Shown: positions 50,353 through 60,538 of the stretch, piece by piece
Position numbering within the stretch: the first letter of the stretch is position 1
Layout: every line of letters starts with the position of its first letter
Position numbers and translations under genes: made by a program
The notes under the pieces: model-generated
The model's database searches: none
Seen by the model: only the letters and a program-made list of their open reading frames with translations
What the model was told of the DNA's origin: nothing
Origin: Phyllostachys edulis
Lineage: Eukaryota; Streptophyta; Magnoliopsida; Poales; Poaceae
Assembly: GCA_036346405.1 (NCBI GenBank)
Contig: CM070567.1
Span: 43,133,470-43,197,469 of the forward strand
Direction: 5' to 3'
Length of the DNA stretch: 64,000 nucleotides

Positions 50353-51651
50353 CTTGGATCGTTGGATTTTGATCTAATGGTGGGAGAAGTGGTTCGATCG
50401 TTCGTGCGCGCGACTATGCCGTTTTCTTTCGCTGACACGATGGACCCACGCTGTCAGTGCCTTCTTCAACCTCCCGTCACTTCGCACAGGACTCCATTGC
50501 CACGTGGTCGCGACGCTCCACTGCTCCTTCACTGCCATGACCACACCGCCCTTTGTGACCTATCGTGGAGCTCCGTTGGTTAACGCCGCCTCCACTCCAT
50601 CATTTCCCCGGGCTTAAGTAAGCTCCAAACCCTAGTTTCAACTCACTTTTCCTCTTGGTGGCTGAGGAAAGGGACGTTAGCTTTCGTTCTCTACTCCGGT
50701 AAGCTTGCACCGGGTGGTACCTATCAATTCTATGTTCAACCCCATTTCCATTTTTACTAATGCGGGTTCCTCTCGTGACTTGTAGCTCACTGTCCATCTT
50801 TGTGCTCTCTGGAACTCTAGAGCACGCTCTCGAGTGACACCATTGTGTCAACTTCACCTCAAGTGAGTATTATCCTAAATTTTCACGTCATCTCGTGTCT
50901 TTGAGCATGAGAATGAAAACTCCTAAGTTAATTTGGGTAATGCATGACAAGATTGAGGTAAATTGAAGCTTGGACCATTTTCGGCCGTATAAGCAACTCT
51001 TCACCTCCCACTTGTTTCGGTAAGCCATTGTCTGATTAATTGTTCCTATAGCTTGCTCATAAGGTCTTTAAGCTTCTCCAAGCATTCACTAGTCTTGGTT
51101 TTGCTCAAGATCTTCTCTACACTTTGAGCCACATCGTCGCCGTTGTCTTCTCCGGCGCCGTCGCTGTTCAACTCACTCCAAGCTTCCTCGTTTGCTCAGG
51201 TAGCTCTCTAATAGTCCTTAGAGGCTTGGGCACCCGCTTATCTGAACCGCTGTAGAGCTTTGTCGTATTTTGCATGTTTGCCGTGTTGCACGCCATTGCT
51301 CAACTCTGGCTAGCTACCAATGAGGGCCATCTCAGAGGGTGTAATCACTCCCATTAGATGCGCAACACTATTGCGCAAGTATTTATGCCTTTAGCTCATG
51401 TCGCTAAGGCGCGTAGCGCCAGCAAGCCACTAGTGAAGCGCGCGGGACAAACACCCGTTGTCGTACACAGACAGGCACTGTAGTAAAATGATTAGGAGTT
51501 AAGTGGTAATGATTAACACTTAATAACTGTCTTAACCGCACTAGTTAGTCACTTACATGTGGACCCTAGCCCCCCTAACCCCCGCACCTTTTAGTTGTGC
51601 ATAGCCCAAAAACACTAGGACCATTTTGGACCTTTAGATGCGCAATTAATG

Positions 51652-51872
51652 ATCTAGATTCAGTGGGCCGTTCGGACCGCCCGAACGCGCCACGAATATA
51701 GATCGTGTGATGCGAAAAGAACGATCAACATTAGTTGGGCCGTTCGGACCATCCGAACGCGCCACGACTATAGATCGTCCGATGCAAAATCAACGAACCA
51801 GATCAATTGGGCCGTTCGGACCGTCCGAACGCGCCATGATTGTGGATCATTAGATCTCAATCCAATGGCCCG
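51652..51872. repeat. 72-bp repeat with palindromic core, three copies
   Basis: Three head-to-tail copies (GGGCCGTTCGGACC at 51665, 51737 and 51809). The third has the perfect dyad GTTCGGAC-C-GTCCGAAC at 51814-51830. It is the same unit as at 50236-50352, about 1.4 kb away in the same LTR. Confidence 0.9.
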
Positions 51873-54387
51873 CGAACATGGTCCGAACGTTTCAAGCAGG
51901 CATGCACCACATTGAGTCACAGACGAAGCGGACCCACTTGTCAGCGCAGCCCTCGGTAAGAAAATGGGTAAATGCTTTATAAAATCCAAAACGTATTACT
52001 TTGCACACTGAAAAGGTGAATAACTTCAAAACTACATAACTAATTCTCCTCAACTCCAAAATGGATGAAACCAATTCTGATAATTTTCACTTTTAATGAA
52101 CTTTATTATGAAATTGGTTTCAAACATTTCTCTGTAGCAGAAATTATTATTTTGGAGAGTGATCCATAAACCTATTATTTTTACAATAGGAAAAGGTTGT
52201 TAACTTGGAAAATGCATAACTAATCCTTGGAAACTCCAAATGAGTTAAACCCAAATATTTTAAACTTATAAAAATATTCCCTAATTATCTATATAATCCT
52301 TGTATCCCCTACTGTCCTGCAAATTTTGGTCAAATAATTAAATTGCTTGAACTTGAACCTAATGAAATCTGACTTTCAAATAGCCATAACTCTCACACAC
52401 TAACTCCAATTGGAATAAATTTTTCACCTGTTTACATCTAAAATCATGTACTAGCCACTGTAGAAAAATTATGCATTTTTTAGTACTTTGATTTTTGAAG
52501 TATTTCTTGGTGTTTATTGATATCGTTATTTCTCTAGATTCCGGAGAAATCGATATTGACTCCTACGCTACTGAGAGTGAGCAGCTAAGCTACCAACAAG
52601 GCAAGCATCATTTGAACTTTCTTTTGCATCATATTTGATCCCAGTTTTGTTAAGTTAGTGCAATGATAATTGCTCGGATGCTATTTTGATAACGTCGCTA
52701 TTTTTGTGATGTGTAGAATAGTTATATCCTATTCATGAGGTTATACTTGAATTATTCCAGTACCACATGCTTAAGTTAGGATGTGTGAAATATATTGTTC
52801 AAGTTTGCTTAGCCATGCAAGTCTAGAATGGTAGTTTGATTGTCGGGATTAACCCGACAATTTTGGGAAAAACATACACTCTCTTATTCTTTTAATTTCA
52901 GATCTTCGTATCTGTTTTGTAAACTAAATTTTGTCATTTTAAATGAGCTTTGAGGTCTAGACAAGTGCTGGCTAGTGATGGTGCCTTCGTGCACGAGATT
53001 TGGGTATGTGGATGTCTTGTCTGGACCATTAAGGACCAAACTTTGGTAACGTCGTTAGTTCAAGTACATTCGTGCTACCACAGACGGGATATGGGTACTA
53101 TATGGTTAAGTAGGGGGAAGGTTTTATTGTGATAAGTCTCATGGTGGTGTAAGGACATAGCGACCGTGAAATCCTATGTTCCTTAGGAGCCGATCTAATT
53201 TTTCTATAGAGTGCAAGAGACGCACCACTTTTCTTTATGTACATTGCATTGGTATTTCCAATACAACTTGTGAGCCCCCTAGCAAGTGCTATCAGACGCT
53301 TGTACTAGGAAATGAACCATCTCACATGGGGGACTTAGCTCAGTATATAGGGTCTTCTTGCTAAAATGATCAGATCTCGATTCTCCCTACCGACACACCA
53401 AAGGAAGTGTGTTCAATCCGGTGGCTTACGGGCTAATCGAGTCATGTGGGTAAAGTAGTACACCTCTGTAGAGATAAATCTATTCGAATAGCCATGTCCA
53501 CGGTTATGGACAACCGCTTGAGTTCGGGAGTTACTATTGTTAGACTATGTATTTAAATTGTGGGTATTTTTGGTTCGGCATGAATGGGATGTTCATGCAT
53601 TTTGTTGTATCAAAGTGGCAGCCACTTTGCTATTTGTTTGTTTTATTTGTTATTCAATTTATTACTTATTCACATGCTTTACTTCTACTTCAAATCTGTT
53701 TACAAAATGGCAATTGAAAGACTAGTATGTGTAGGTTGTTAAAATTGTTGTGTCTTTTGCAAAACTAAGCCAATATGTGCCATCCTTTGGAACAACCTCT
53801 ATGCATAACTAATTTTTATTTGTGTAAGACTTGCGAGTACAACTTTGTACTCAATCCGGTTGCTGCAATTTCAGGTGAGAAAGAATGTGAGCCCGATGAG
53901 CTCGTTAGCGCCGATTTAGGCGACGCTAACGAGTAGTGCTATTATTTAACTTCCAATCAGTTGCCGATGGGTATTGTGCATACCATGTTGGAAATTTTGG
54001 TTTATTTACTTGCTTCCGCTGTCACTTTATGTTCTCTTTTGATTATGGTTGACCGAGCCATTTGCAATAGATGTAGACTTAAACTATTATGTTGTATGTC
54101 TCTTTGAAACTATGAATGTATGATTGTTGTATGGATATGATCAATGCTTTATGTGAGTTTGGGGCATGTTGGTCACTGATCTTGGGAGCCAACATGATCT
54201 CATGCTCATTGTTCTTGTGGATTCCGATTTAACTCGCTAAGTGTAGAGCTTGGATTGTTTTCGGTCAAGCCTCTCGCTTTGATGAGTTAAGCTGGAATCC
54301 ACATCCATGTGCGGAGCCCTGAGTTACCTCCATAAGGCCAGGTATGCCTCAGTCTTACGAGAGTAACCCAGGGGTTCCCACAGCTAG

Positions 54388-54990
54388 AGTGGTCCTGGAA
54401 TCTCCTACAGGAGAGACCTTAAAGTATGCTATTCAATTACACTTTCCTGCCACTAACAATGTGGCATAATACGAAGGTTTGTTAGTTAGCATACGAGCAG
54501 CGAAAGCGCTCGGGATTCGATGACTAATCGCGAGAGGAGACTCTCAACTAGCTGTGAATTAGGTTGGAAAAGAATACCAGTGTTCTAATCCGACCATGCT
54601 TAGTACTTATCAGAAGTCAGAAAGCTTGAAAAACATTTTTTCGGTTTCGAGTTACAATATATCTCTCGAAAGGATAATTTTCTCGCTAACTAGTTAGCTC
54701 GAATGGCTTCTTCCCGATCTCAAGTAGCAAAAGGAGTCTTCTTAGAGCAGTTCCAGAAGTCGTCTCTGGTCGAAACACCAGAGACATCTCCTATTGAGAC
54801 AGCTTCCCTAGAGTACGAGGATACCTGGATGAATCACATATACGAGTATCTTCAGAAGGGTACAATACCTAATGATGATCTCGAAGCAGATCGTTTATCC
54901 CGTAAGGCCAAAATATATACTTTGGTCGAAGGAATCCTCTATAAAAGAGGTACTCAAGGGGTTCTCATGCGATGCATATCACAGAAAGAA
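54388..54990 (+). pseudogene. Second RNase H, C-terminal piece, and start of the connector to integrase
   Basis: VVLESPTGETLKYAIQLHF, NNVA*YEGLLVSIRAAKALG and IARGDSQLAV carry the remaining RNase H features. The linker follows (VFLEQFQKS, DTWMNHIYEYLQKGTIPND and LYKRGTQGVLMRCIS). The next expected block, the integrase zinc finger, is absent; the sequence changes to a copia element at about 54990. Confidence 0.8.
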
Positions 54991-55011
54991 GGATTGAATC
55001 TATACAAATTA

Positions 55012-58000
55012 ATCTTGACACTTCTCCGACCAGTTCTTGGGAATTTGATACCGGATCGGTTCCTCATATTTGCAATTCGATGCAGGGACTGATAAGGAGT
55101 AGAAGCTTGGCAAGAGGTGATGTTGATCTTTCCGTGGGCAATAGAGCAAGAGTTGCTGCATTAGCTATTGGCACTTTACCATTAGCTTACCCTTAGGATT
55201 AGTTGTAGAATTAAATAATTGTTATTATGTTCCAGCCTTAAGCAAAAACATTATTTCTGCTTCTTGCTTAGGAGCAAAAGGTTATAAGTACAAAATAAAG
55301 AACAATTGTTGTTCGATTTATTTTCAAGATATGCTTTATGGCCATGCTCCATTGATGAATGGATTGTATGTTCTGAATCTTGAGGATGAGCACATCTATA
55401 ATATTAATGCTAAGAAACTTCGACCTAATGATGTGAATCCTACTTTCGTTTGTCATTGTCATCTTGGTCATATAAATGAGAAGCGCATGATGAGGCTCCA
55501 TAAAGACGGTCTTCTAAACTCATTTGATTTCGAATAACTTGAAACTTGTGAATCTTGTTTACTTGGCAAAATGACAAAGCGCCCTTCACAACTAGAGGTG
55601 AGAGGGCGAGTGATCTACTGGTCATAATACATTTGTTTGTATGTGGACCAATGAGCACTTCGACCAGAGGTGGTTTTCAGCACTTCATAACTTTTACTGA
55701 TGATTTCAGTAGATATGGCTATCTCTACTTGATGAGATATAAGTCGGAATCCTTTGAAAAGTTGAAAGAATTTCAGAATGAAGTACATAATCAACTTGGC
55801 AAGACAATTAAATGTCTACGATCTGATTGTGGAGATGAATATTTGAGCCATGAGTATGGTGATCATCTAAAAAAGTGTGGAATTGTTCCACAGCTTACTC
55901 CGCCGGGAACACCTCAATGGAATGGGGTGTCAGAACGACGGAACCGAACATTGTTCGATATGGTTCGATCAATGATGAGCCAATCTGATCTTCCATTGCA
56001 ATTTTGAGGATACGCTCTAGAAACAGCAGCTTTCACTTTAAATACGGTTCCATAAAAAAACTGTAGAAAAGACACCATATGAGATATAGACCGGGAAGAG
56101 TCCTGGATTGTATTTTCTCAAGGTATGGGGTTGTGAGGTCTATGTCAAACGTTTGACGTCTGATAAACTCACACCTAAGTCCGATAAGTGATTCTTTGTG
56201 GGGGTATCCTAAGGAAACTAAAGGATATTATTTTTATAATCGGGTTGATAACAAAGTGTTTGTTGCCTGTAATAGTGTCTTCTTGGAGAAAGAGTTTCTT
56301 TCCAAATGAGTTAATGGGAGCAAGGTGCAACTCGAAGAAATTCGGGAACTATCTGAAAATATTTCAACTCCTACTGAACCTCTATAGGATGAACAAAATG
56401 TTGCTAAACTTGTAGATGAGGCATCAGCCCCACGTAGATAAAAAAAATGCCACGTCAATTGCCTATAAGGTATGGGCATGACGTTTTATTACTGAATAAT
56501 AATGAGCCTAAAACTTATGCGGAAGCAATGGTGGACCCAGACTTTGAGCCGGGCAAGAAGCCATGAGATCCGAAATAAAGTCCATGCATGATAATCAAGT
56601 TTGAAACTTGGTTGATTTACTTGATGGTGTTAAGACCATTGAGTGCAAGTGGATTTTTAAGAAAAAGAAAGATATGGATGGAAATATTCACATTCATAAG
56701 GCACGACTGTTTGCGAAGGGTTTCAGACAAATTCAAGGTGTTGATTATGGTGAAACCTTCTCTCTTGTTGTGATGCTTAAGTCTATCCGGATCAATCTAG
56801 CTATTACTACATATTTCGATTATGACATATGGCAAATGGATGTCAAAATGGTTTTCCTAAATAGAAACCTAAGTGAGGATGTGTACATGACACAGCCTGA
56901 GGGTTTTGTCGATCCAAAGGAAGCTAGAAAAGTATGCAAGCTCCAGAAATCCATTTATGGATTAAAGCAAGCATCTTGGAGTTGGAACATTCGTTTTGAT
57001 GAAGTACTCAAAGGGTTTAACTTCATCAATAATGAAGAAGAACCTTATGTTTACAAGAAGGTTAGTGGAAGCAAACTTATGTTTCTGATATTGTATGTGG
57101 ATGACATACTACTGGTCGAAAATGATATTCCTATGCTTCAATCTGTTAAAACTTCTTTGAGAAATAGTTTCTCAATGAAAGATTTAGGAGATGCAGTATA
57201 TATTCTTGGTATAAAGATCTATAGAGATAGATCTAAAAGGCTAATTGGATTCAGCCAAGATATGTACATAGACAAGGTGTTGAAACGGTTCAACATGCAA
57301 GATTCCAAGAAAGATTTCTTGCCCATAGCACAGGGCATTAATCTTAGCAAGAGTCAGTGTCCTACGACCATTGATGAGCTCGACAAAATGAGTAGAATTC
57401 CATATGTGTCGGCTATTGGATCTATAATGTATGCCATGCTATGTACACAACCAGATATGTCGTATGCTCTAAGTGTTACGAGAATATATCAGTCGGATCC
57501 AGGTGAAGGTCACTGGATAGCAGTTAAGAATATCCTTAAGTACTTGAGAAGGATTAATGATGCATTCCTTGTTTATAGAGGTGAGAAAGAGCTGGTCGTA
57601 AATGGTTACACCGATGCTAGCTTCCAAACTGACAAGGATGATTTCAGCTCGCAATCAGGGTTTGTGTTTTTTTTTGAATGGAGGAGCAGTAAGTAGGAAG
57701 AGTTCCAAGCAAGGAACGGTTTCTGATTCTACAACAGAGGCCGAGTACATTTCTGCTTCTAAAGCTGCAAAAGAAGCTGTGTGGATTAGAAAGTTCATTG
57801 GGGAACTGTGTGTGGTTTCTAGTGCTTCCAGTCCAAATGGATCTCTATTATGATAATAGTATAGCCACTGCACAAGCTAAGGAGCCTAGATCACATCAAA
57901 AGTTCAAGCACATACTTCGACGATATCACATTATTCGTGAGATCGTTGAAAGAGGTGATGTGAAGATATGCAAAGTGCACATGGATTTGAATATTTTTGA

Positions 58001-58079
58001 TCTGTCGACAAAGCCTCTCCCGCAGCCTAAGCATGAGGCACACACAAGAGCAATGGGTATAAGATACCTATATGATTGA
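55012..58079 (+). pseudogene. Copia pol: protease, integrase, reverse transcriptase, RNase H (decayed)
   Basis: In order: protease FDTGSVPHIC; GAG-pre-integrase with HLGHINEKRMMRLHKDGLL and CESCLLGKM (zinc-binding H and C); integrase core VCGPMSTSTRGGFQHFITF, LRSDCGDEY and PQWNGVSERRNRT; RT in a 362-codon open frame 56608-57696 with WIFKKKKDMDGN, QMDVKMVFLN, SIYGLKQASWSWN and the catalytic YVDDILL (about 57093-57113); RNase H with GYTDASFQTD, DSTTEAEYISAS and IRKFIGELC, ending with KPLPQPKHEAHTRAMGIRYL. Lesions include stops before 55540, loss of the first integrase Asp position, a frameshift near 55560, stops around 56005-56580, and an extended T run at 57667-57675 shifting the frame. Confidence 0.88.
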
Positions 58080-58099
58080 CTCTAGTGCAAGTGGGAGAC

Positions 58100-59715
58100 T
58101 GTTGGTGATATGCCCTAGAGGCAATCATAGAGATGATTGTATCACGTCTATGTTTATGAGTTATTGAATAAATGTTATTCTGTTCCTTGAATGAATCATT
58201 GGTTATGAAGATAAACAAGTATGTGACTTGTTGGTGAAACTCTTTTATCTTATATGATGTCGTTCTAAATGAATCCCTGGTCGGATGTCACCGGTCAGAA
58301 CACTAGTGACTATTGACCGGCATATGTATTGATTGATGACCATGTTTCACCAGCCATGGATATAGGGATATCAAATCAATAATGTGAACACATATTAGAG
58401 AACATGAGGTTGGATTGACCCACCTTGAGACACTATTGAGATTGTTATGATTTGATGTGCCATCAGTTGTTCTCAAGCAATGGTGATGTATAATCCTTAA
58501 CCCTAAGATCAACATGGTTTCCTACATGTGTAATAGTACATTTAGGGGTTGCCAAACGCTACTCCATAACCGGGTAGTTATAAAGGTAGCTTTTGGGTAT
58601 ACTATAAAATATACAGAGGAATGTGACCGGTCAAATATAGGATTTACCCCTCCTAACACAACAAGAGAGATATCTTTAGGCCCCTCGATGTGGTCGGATA
58701 AAGAAAGTGCATGGCCATGCCACTAGTGGTCGAAGTGTTCGATCACGTAAAGTTATCAGACACTCGATCGAGAAAGTATTGAACAGTCCATGGATGACAC
58801 AACATCTCACCTAGAGTTCAAACTAGATATGGTGAGGCAAAGGGAGAATACATGAGAAGGTCTTTCAGTTCGATTAGATACGGACTAATTGTATGGAGAT
58901 ACGAACTGGTCGTAGGTTGGTCAAACATGATCACTAAATGGTCGAAACCTGGTCGTAACGAGTTACGATCTGGTCAAGACCAAATATGAACTGATCGTAT
59001 AGAGATACGAGCTGGTCGTTAGTGATATGAACCTAGTCGTAGATCATATTGCATTAAGATTCGTCTGATATAATTCGTGTATATTCGGGAATCGTTATGT
59101 TCTGTTAGGAGCCACTAATGACTCGTGATCGAAAAGGAGTTTTCTAGTCACAACCGATTACACATGAACCTAACGGGTCACACACTTAATGGATTGAAAC
59201 AAATGTGTTCGGATAGGATCCGTCATGGGCACTATATAAGGAGATGCTTGAGGCTGTTGCAGGAGGTGAGACACATGAGTTGTTCCACCGAAACCCTAGC
59301 TGCCATCTTCTCGAGAGATCCCTGTTGTGTGACTTGGTGCTAGCACACCGACATACGGTGTTCCTTCTCTGGACGTGTGGATACCATACGTAGAGGTGTT
59401 ACTGTGGTTGCTATTGTGCTTGAGGACGATCCACGATCTTCACGAGAAATTGCAGAGGTTGCTGGAGGAGACGATCAAGTTGCGAGGACGCTAGACGATC
59501 AACTACGACCACTGCATCGACATGCTAGACGTTGGACAATCGACTACGAATACAACCCTGACGCGCTCTACGTGGGATCAAGCTTCTCCAACTCTTCTTC
59601 TGCTACACTACGCGTCTAGTGGTAACGATCTGTGATCTTCTACTTGTATGGCTTCCTGGTTTACGTGGTAGAATTTTTGAATTTTCAGCTAGCGTAGCCT
59701 ACCTGTATCCCTTCA
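58100..59715 (+). repeat. Copia 3' LTR, 1616 bp
   Basis: TGTTGGTGATATGCCC to GTATCCCTTCA (consensus end probably CCCAACA, from the inverted copy). The U3 part has reiterated CTGGTCGTA-like motifs (58905-59045) and a TATA box at 59233-59240. Frames such as 58514-58726 and 59377-59619 are not supported as genes. Confidence 0.88.
59233..59240 (+). promoter_or_regulatory. TATA box of the copia LTR
   Basis: TATATAAG in CACTATATAAGGAGATGC, about 1.13 kb into the LTR, at the expected U3/R boundary. Confidence 0.65.
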
Positions 59716-60538
59716 CCCTTACCATGACGATCTCTATCACCACGCTTCCTGTCCTTCGACCATCATGCTTGAAAATCTCCGACCATAATCATGTACTAAG
59801 CAATTACTCCTAAATATTAGTAATGAATTGCATACGAGAATATCAAGCATCATATGTCAGTACGCAGATCGTTATACAATAATATGCAGCTCGATGGTTA
59901 TCTCGCATCATGACACGCAGACCATAAGAAATCCATACATGCGCCACATGCACAATGGGCCATACTATTCACATCAATCCCTACAAAAACGAGTTATGCA
60001 TAGAACCCAATTCTATCGAGTGACATGAACACATACTACCTATAATGCGCGGCTACGACCACGGCAGTCCCGCTAGCCGATTAGTGGGCGGGGGTCGAAG
60101 GGGCAGCGCCCCTCGCTGGTCAAGGGCAGTGCTCTCAGAAACCTTTTCCAAGACATGAATCTCATTCACGTAATCGAGCCACGAGAATCATCGGATTAAT
60201 CATATTAATCCTATTCCTAGAAAATCTGATCACTACCTTGATACGACCATGCACTGTGCCATACTCCGATGGCGGAATTCTGACCGGTAGGAATATCATG
60301 CAAGGCAGTCGAAAACAAGTCGAGTAAATCATCTGGTGCTTTTAACTTATACCTCTTCGCAAAACCCATCTACTACCGCTGAAACCCGATTGATCTTATC
60401 GGTCAGTGCCTAGATTGTTCCATTCATATGAACTGATCTAGGTTATCAAACCAAACCAGTAATAGATCTAATCTACTACTGCTCCAGTATATGCGACCGA
60501 TCTAGATAAAAAACTATGCAGGATGGCTCTGATACTAC
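59716..60538 (-). mobile_element. Leader region of an inverted copia copy, with primer-binding site
   Basis: Read on the minus strand from 60538, GTAGTATCAGAGCC (60525-60538) abuts the LTR end and matches the initiator tRNA-Met PBS. The rest is non-coding leader, including a GGGGTCGAAGGGGCAGCGCC segment near 60090. No gag is recognisable before the sequence reaches the plus-strand LTR at 59715. Confidence 0.7.

Larger units (their letters stand above)
49651..54382 (+). mobile_element. Solo LTR inserted in the Tat second RNase H, 4732 bp
   Basis: TGTCACATCC to GGTTCCCACA, with TSD GCTGG (49646-49650) and GCTAG (54383-54387). The host frame reads G-A-G then V-V-L-E-S across the gap. It is related to the LTRs at 5266-8677 and 19503-23586 (GCAAGGCAAG at 52596-52612; the GGTTATGGACA block at 53502) but about 650 bp longer. 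It contains a 72-bp tandem repeat at two places. No internal region, PBS or coding domain is present, and short frames such as 53176-53364 are unsupported. Confidence 0.9.
43531..54990 (+). mobile_element. Tat-lineage Ty3/gypsy retrotransposon, decayed, 3'-truncated
   Basis: Sense-strand gag, protease, RT, RNase H and a second, additional RNase H (the Tat-lineage hallmark) can be followed from 43531 to about 54990. The element is split by solo LTRs at 44522-46710 and 49651-54382. Integrase, 3' LTR and TSD are missing because the sequence switches to a copia element near 54990. Premature stops are frequent and mostly of the kind produced by C-to-T or G-to-A change in Gln, Arg or Trp codons. 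Confidence 0.82.
54991..59715 (+). mobile_element. Ty1/copia retrotransposon, 5'-truncated
   Basis: The copia frame opens at the junction with SWEFDTGSVPHICNSMQG (protease). Pol runs to 58079, followed by the purine tract CAAGTGGGAGAC (58088-58099) and the 3' LTR (58100-59715). The 5' LTR, leader and gag are missing. Left neighbour is the broken Tat gypsy element; right neighbour is an inverted copy of the same copia family. Confidence 0.87.

Noticed and set aside
54703..55092. 129-codon frame as a gypsy-copia fusion protein
   Set aside because: Only the gypsy part is in its native frame; the copia protease is encoded in another phase, so the fusion is accidental.
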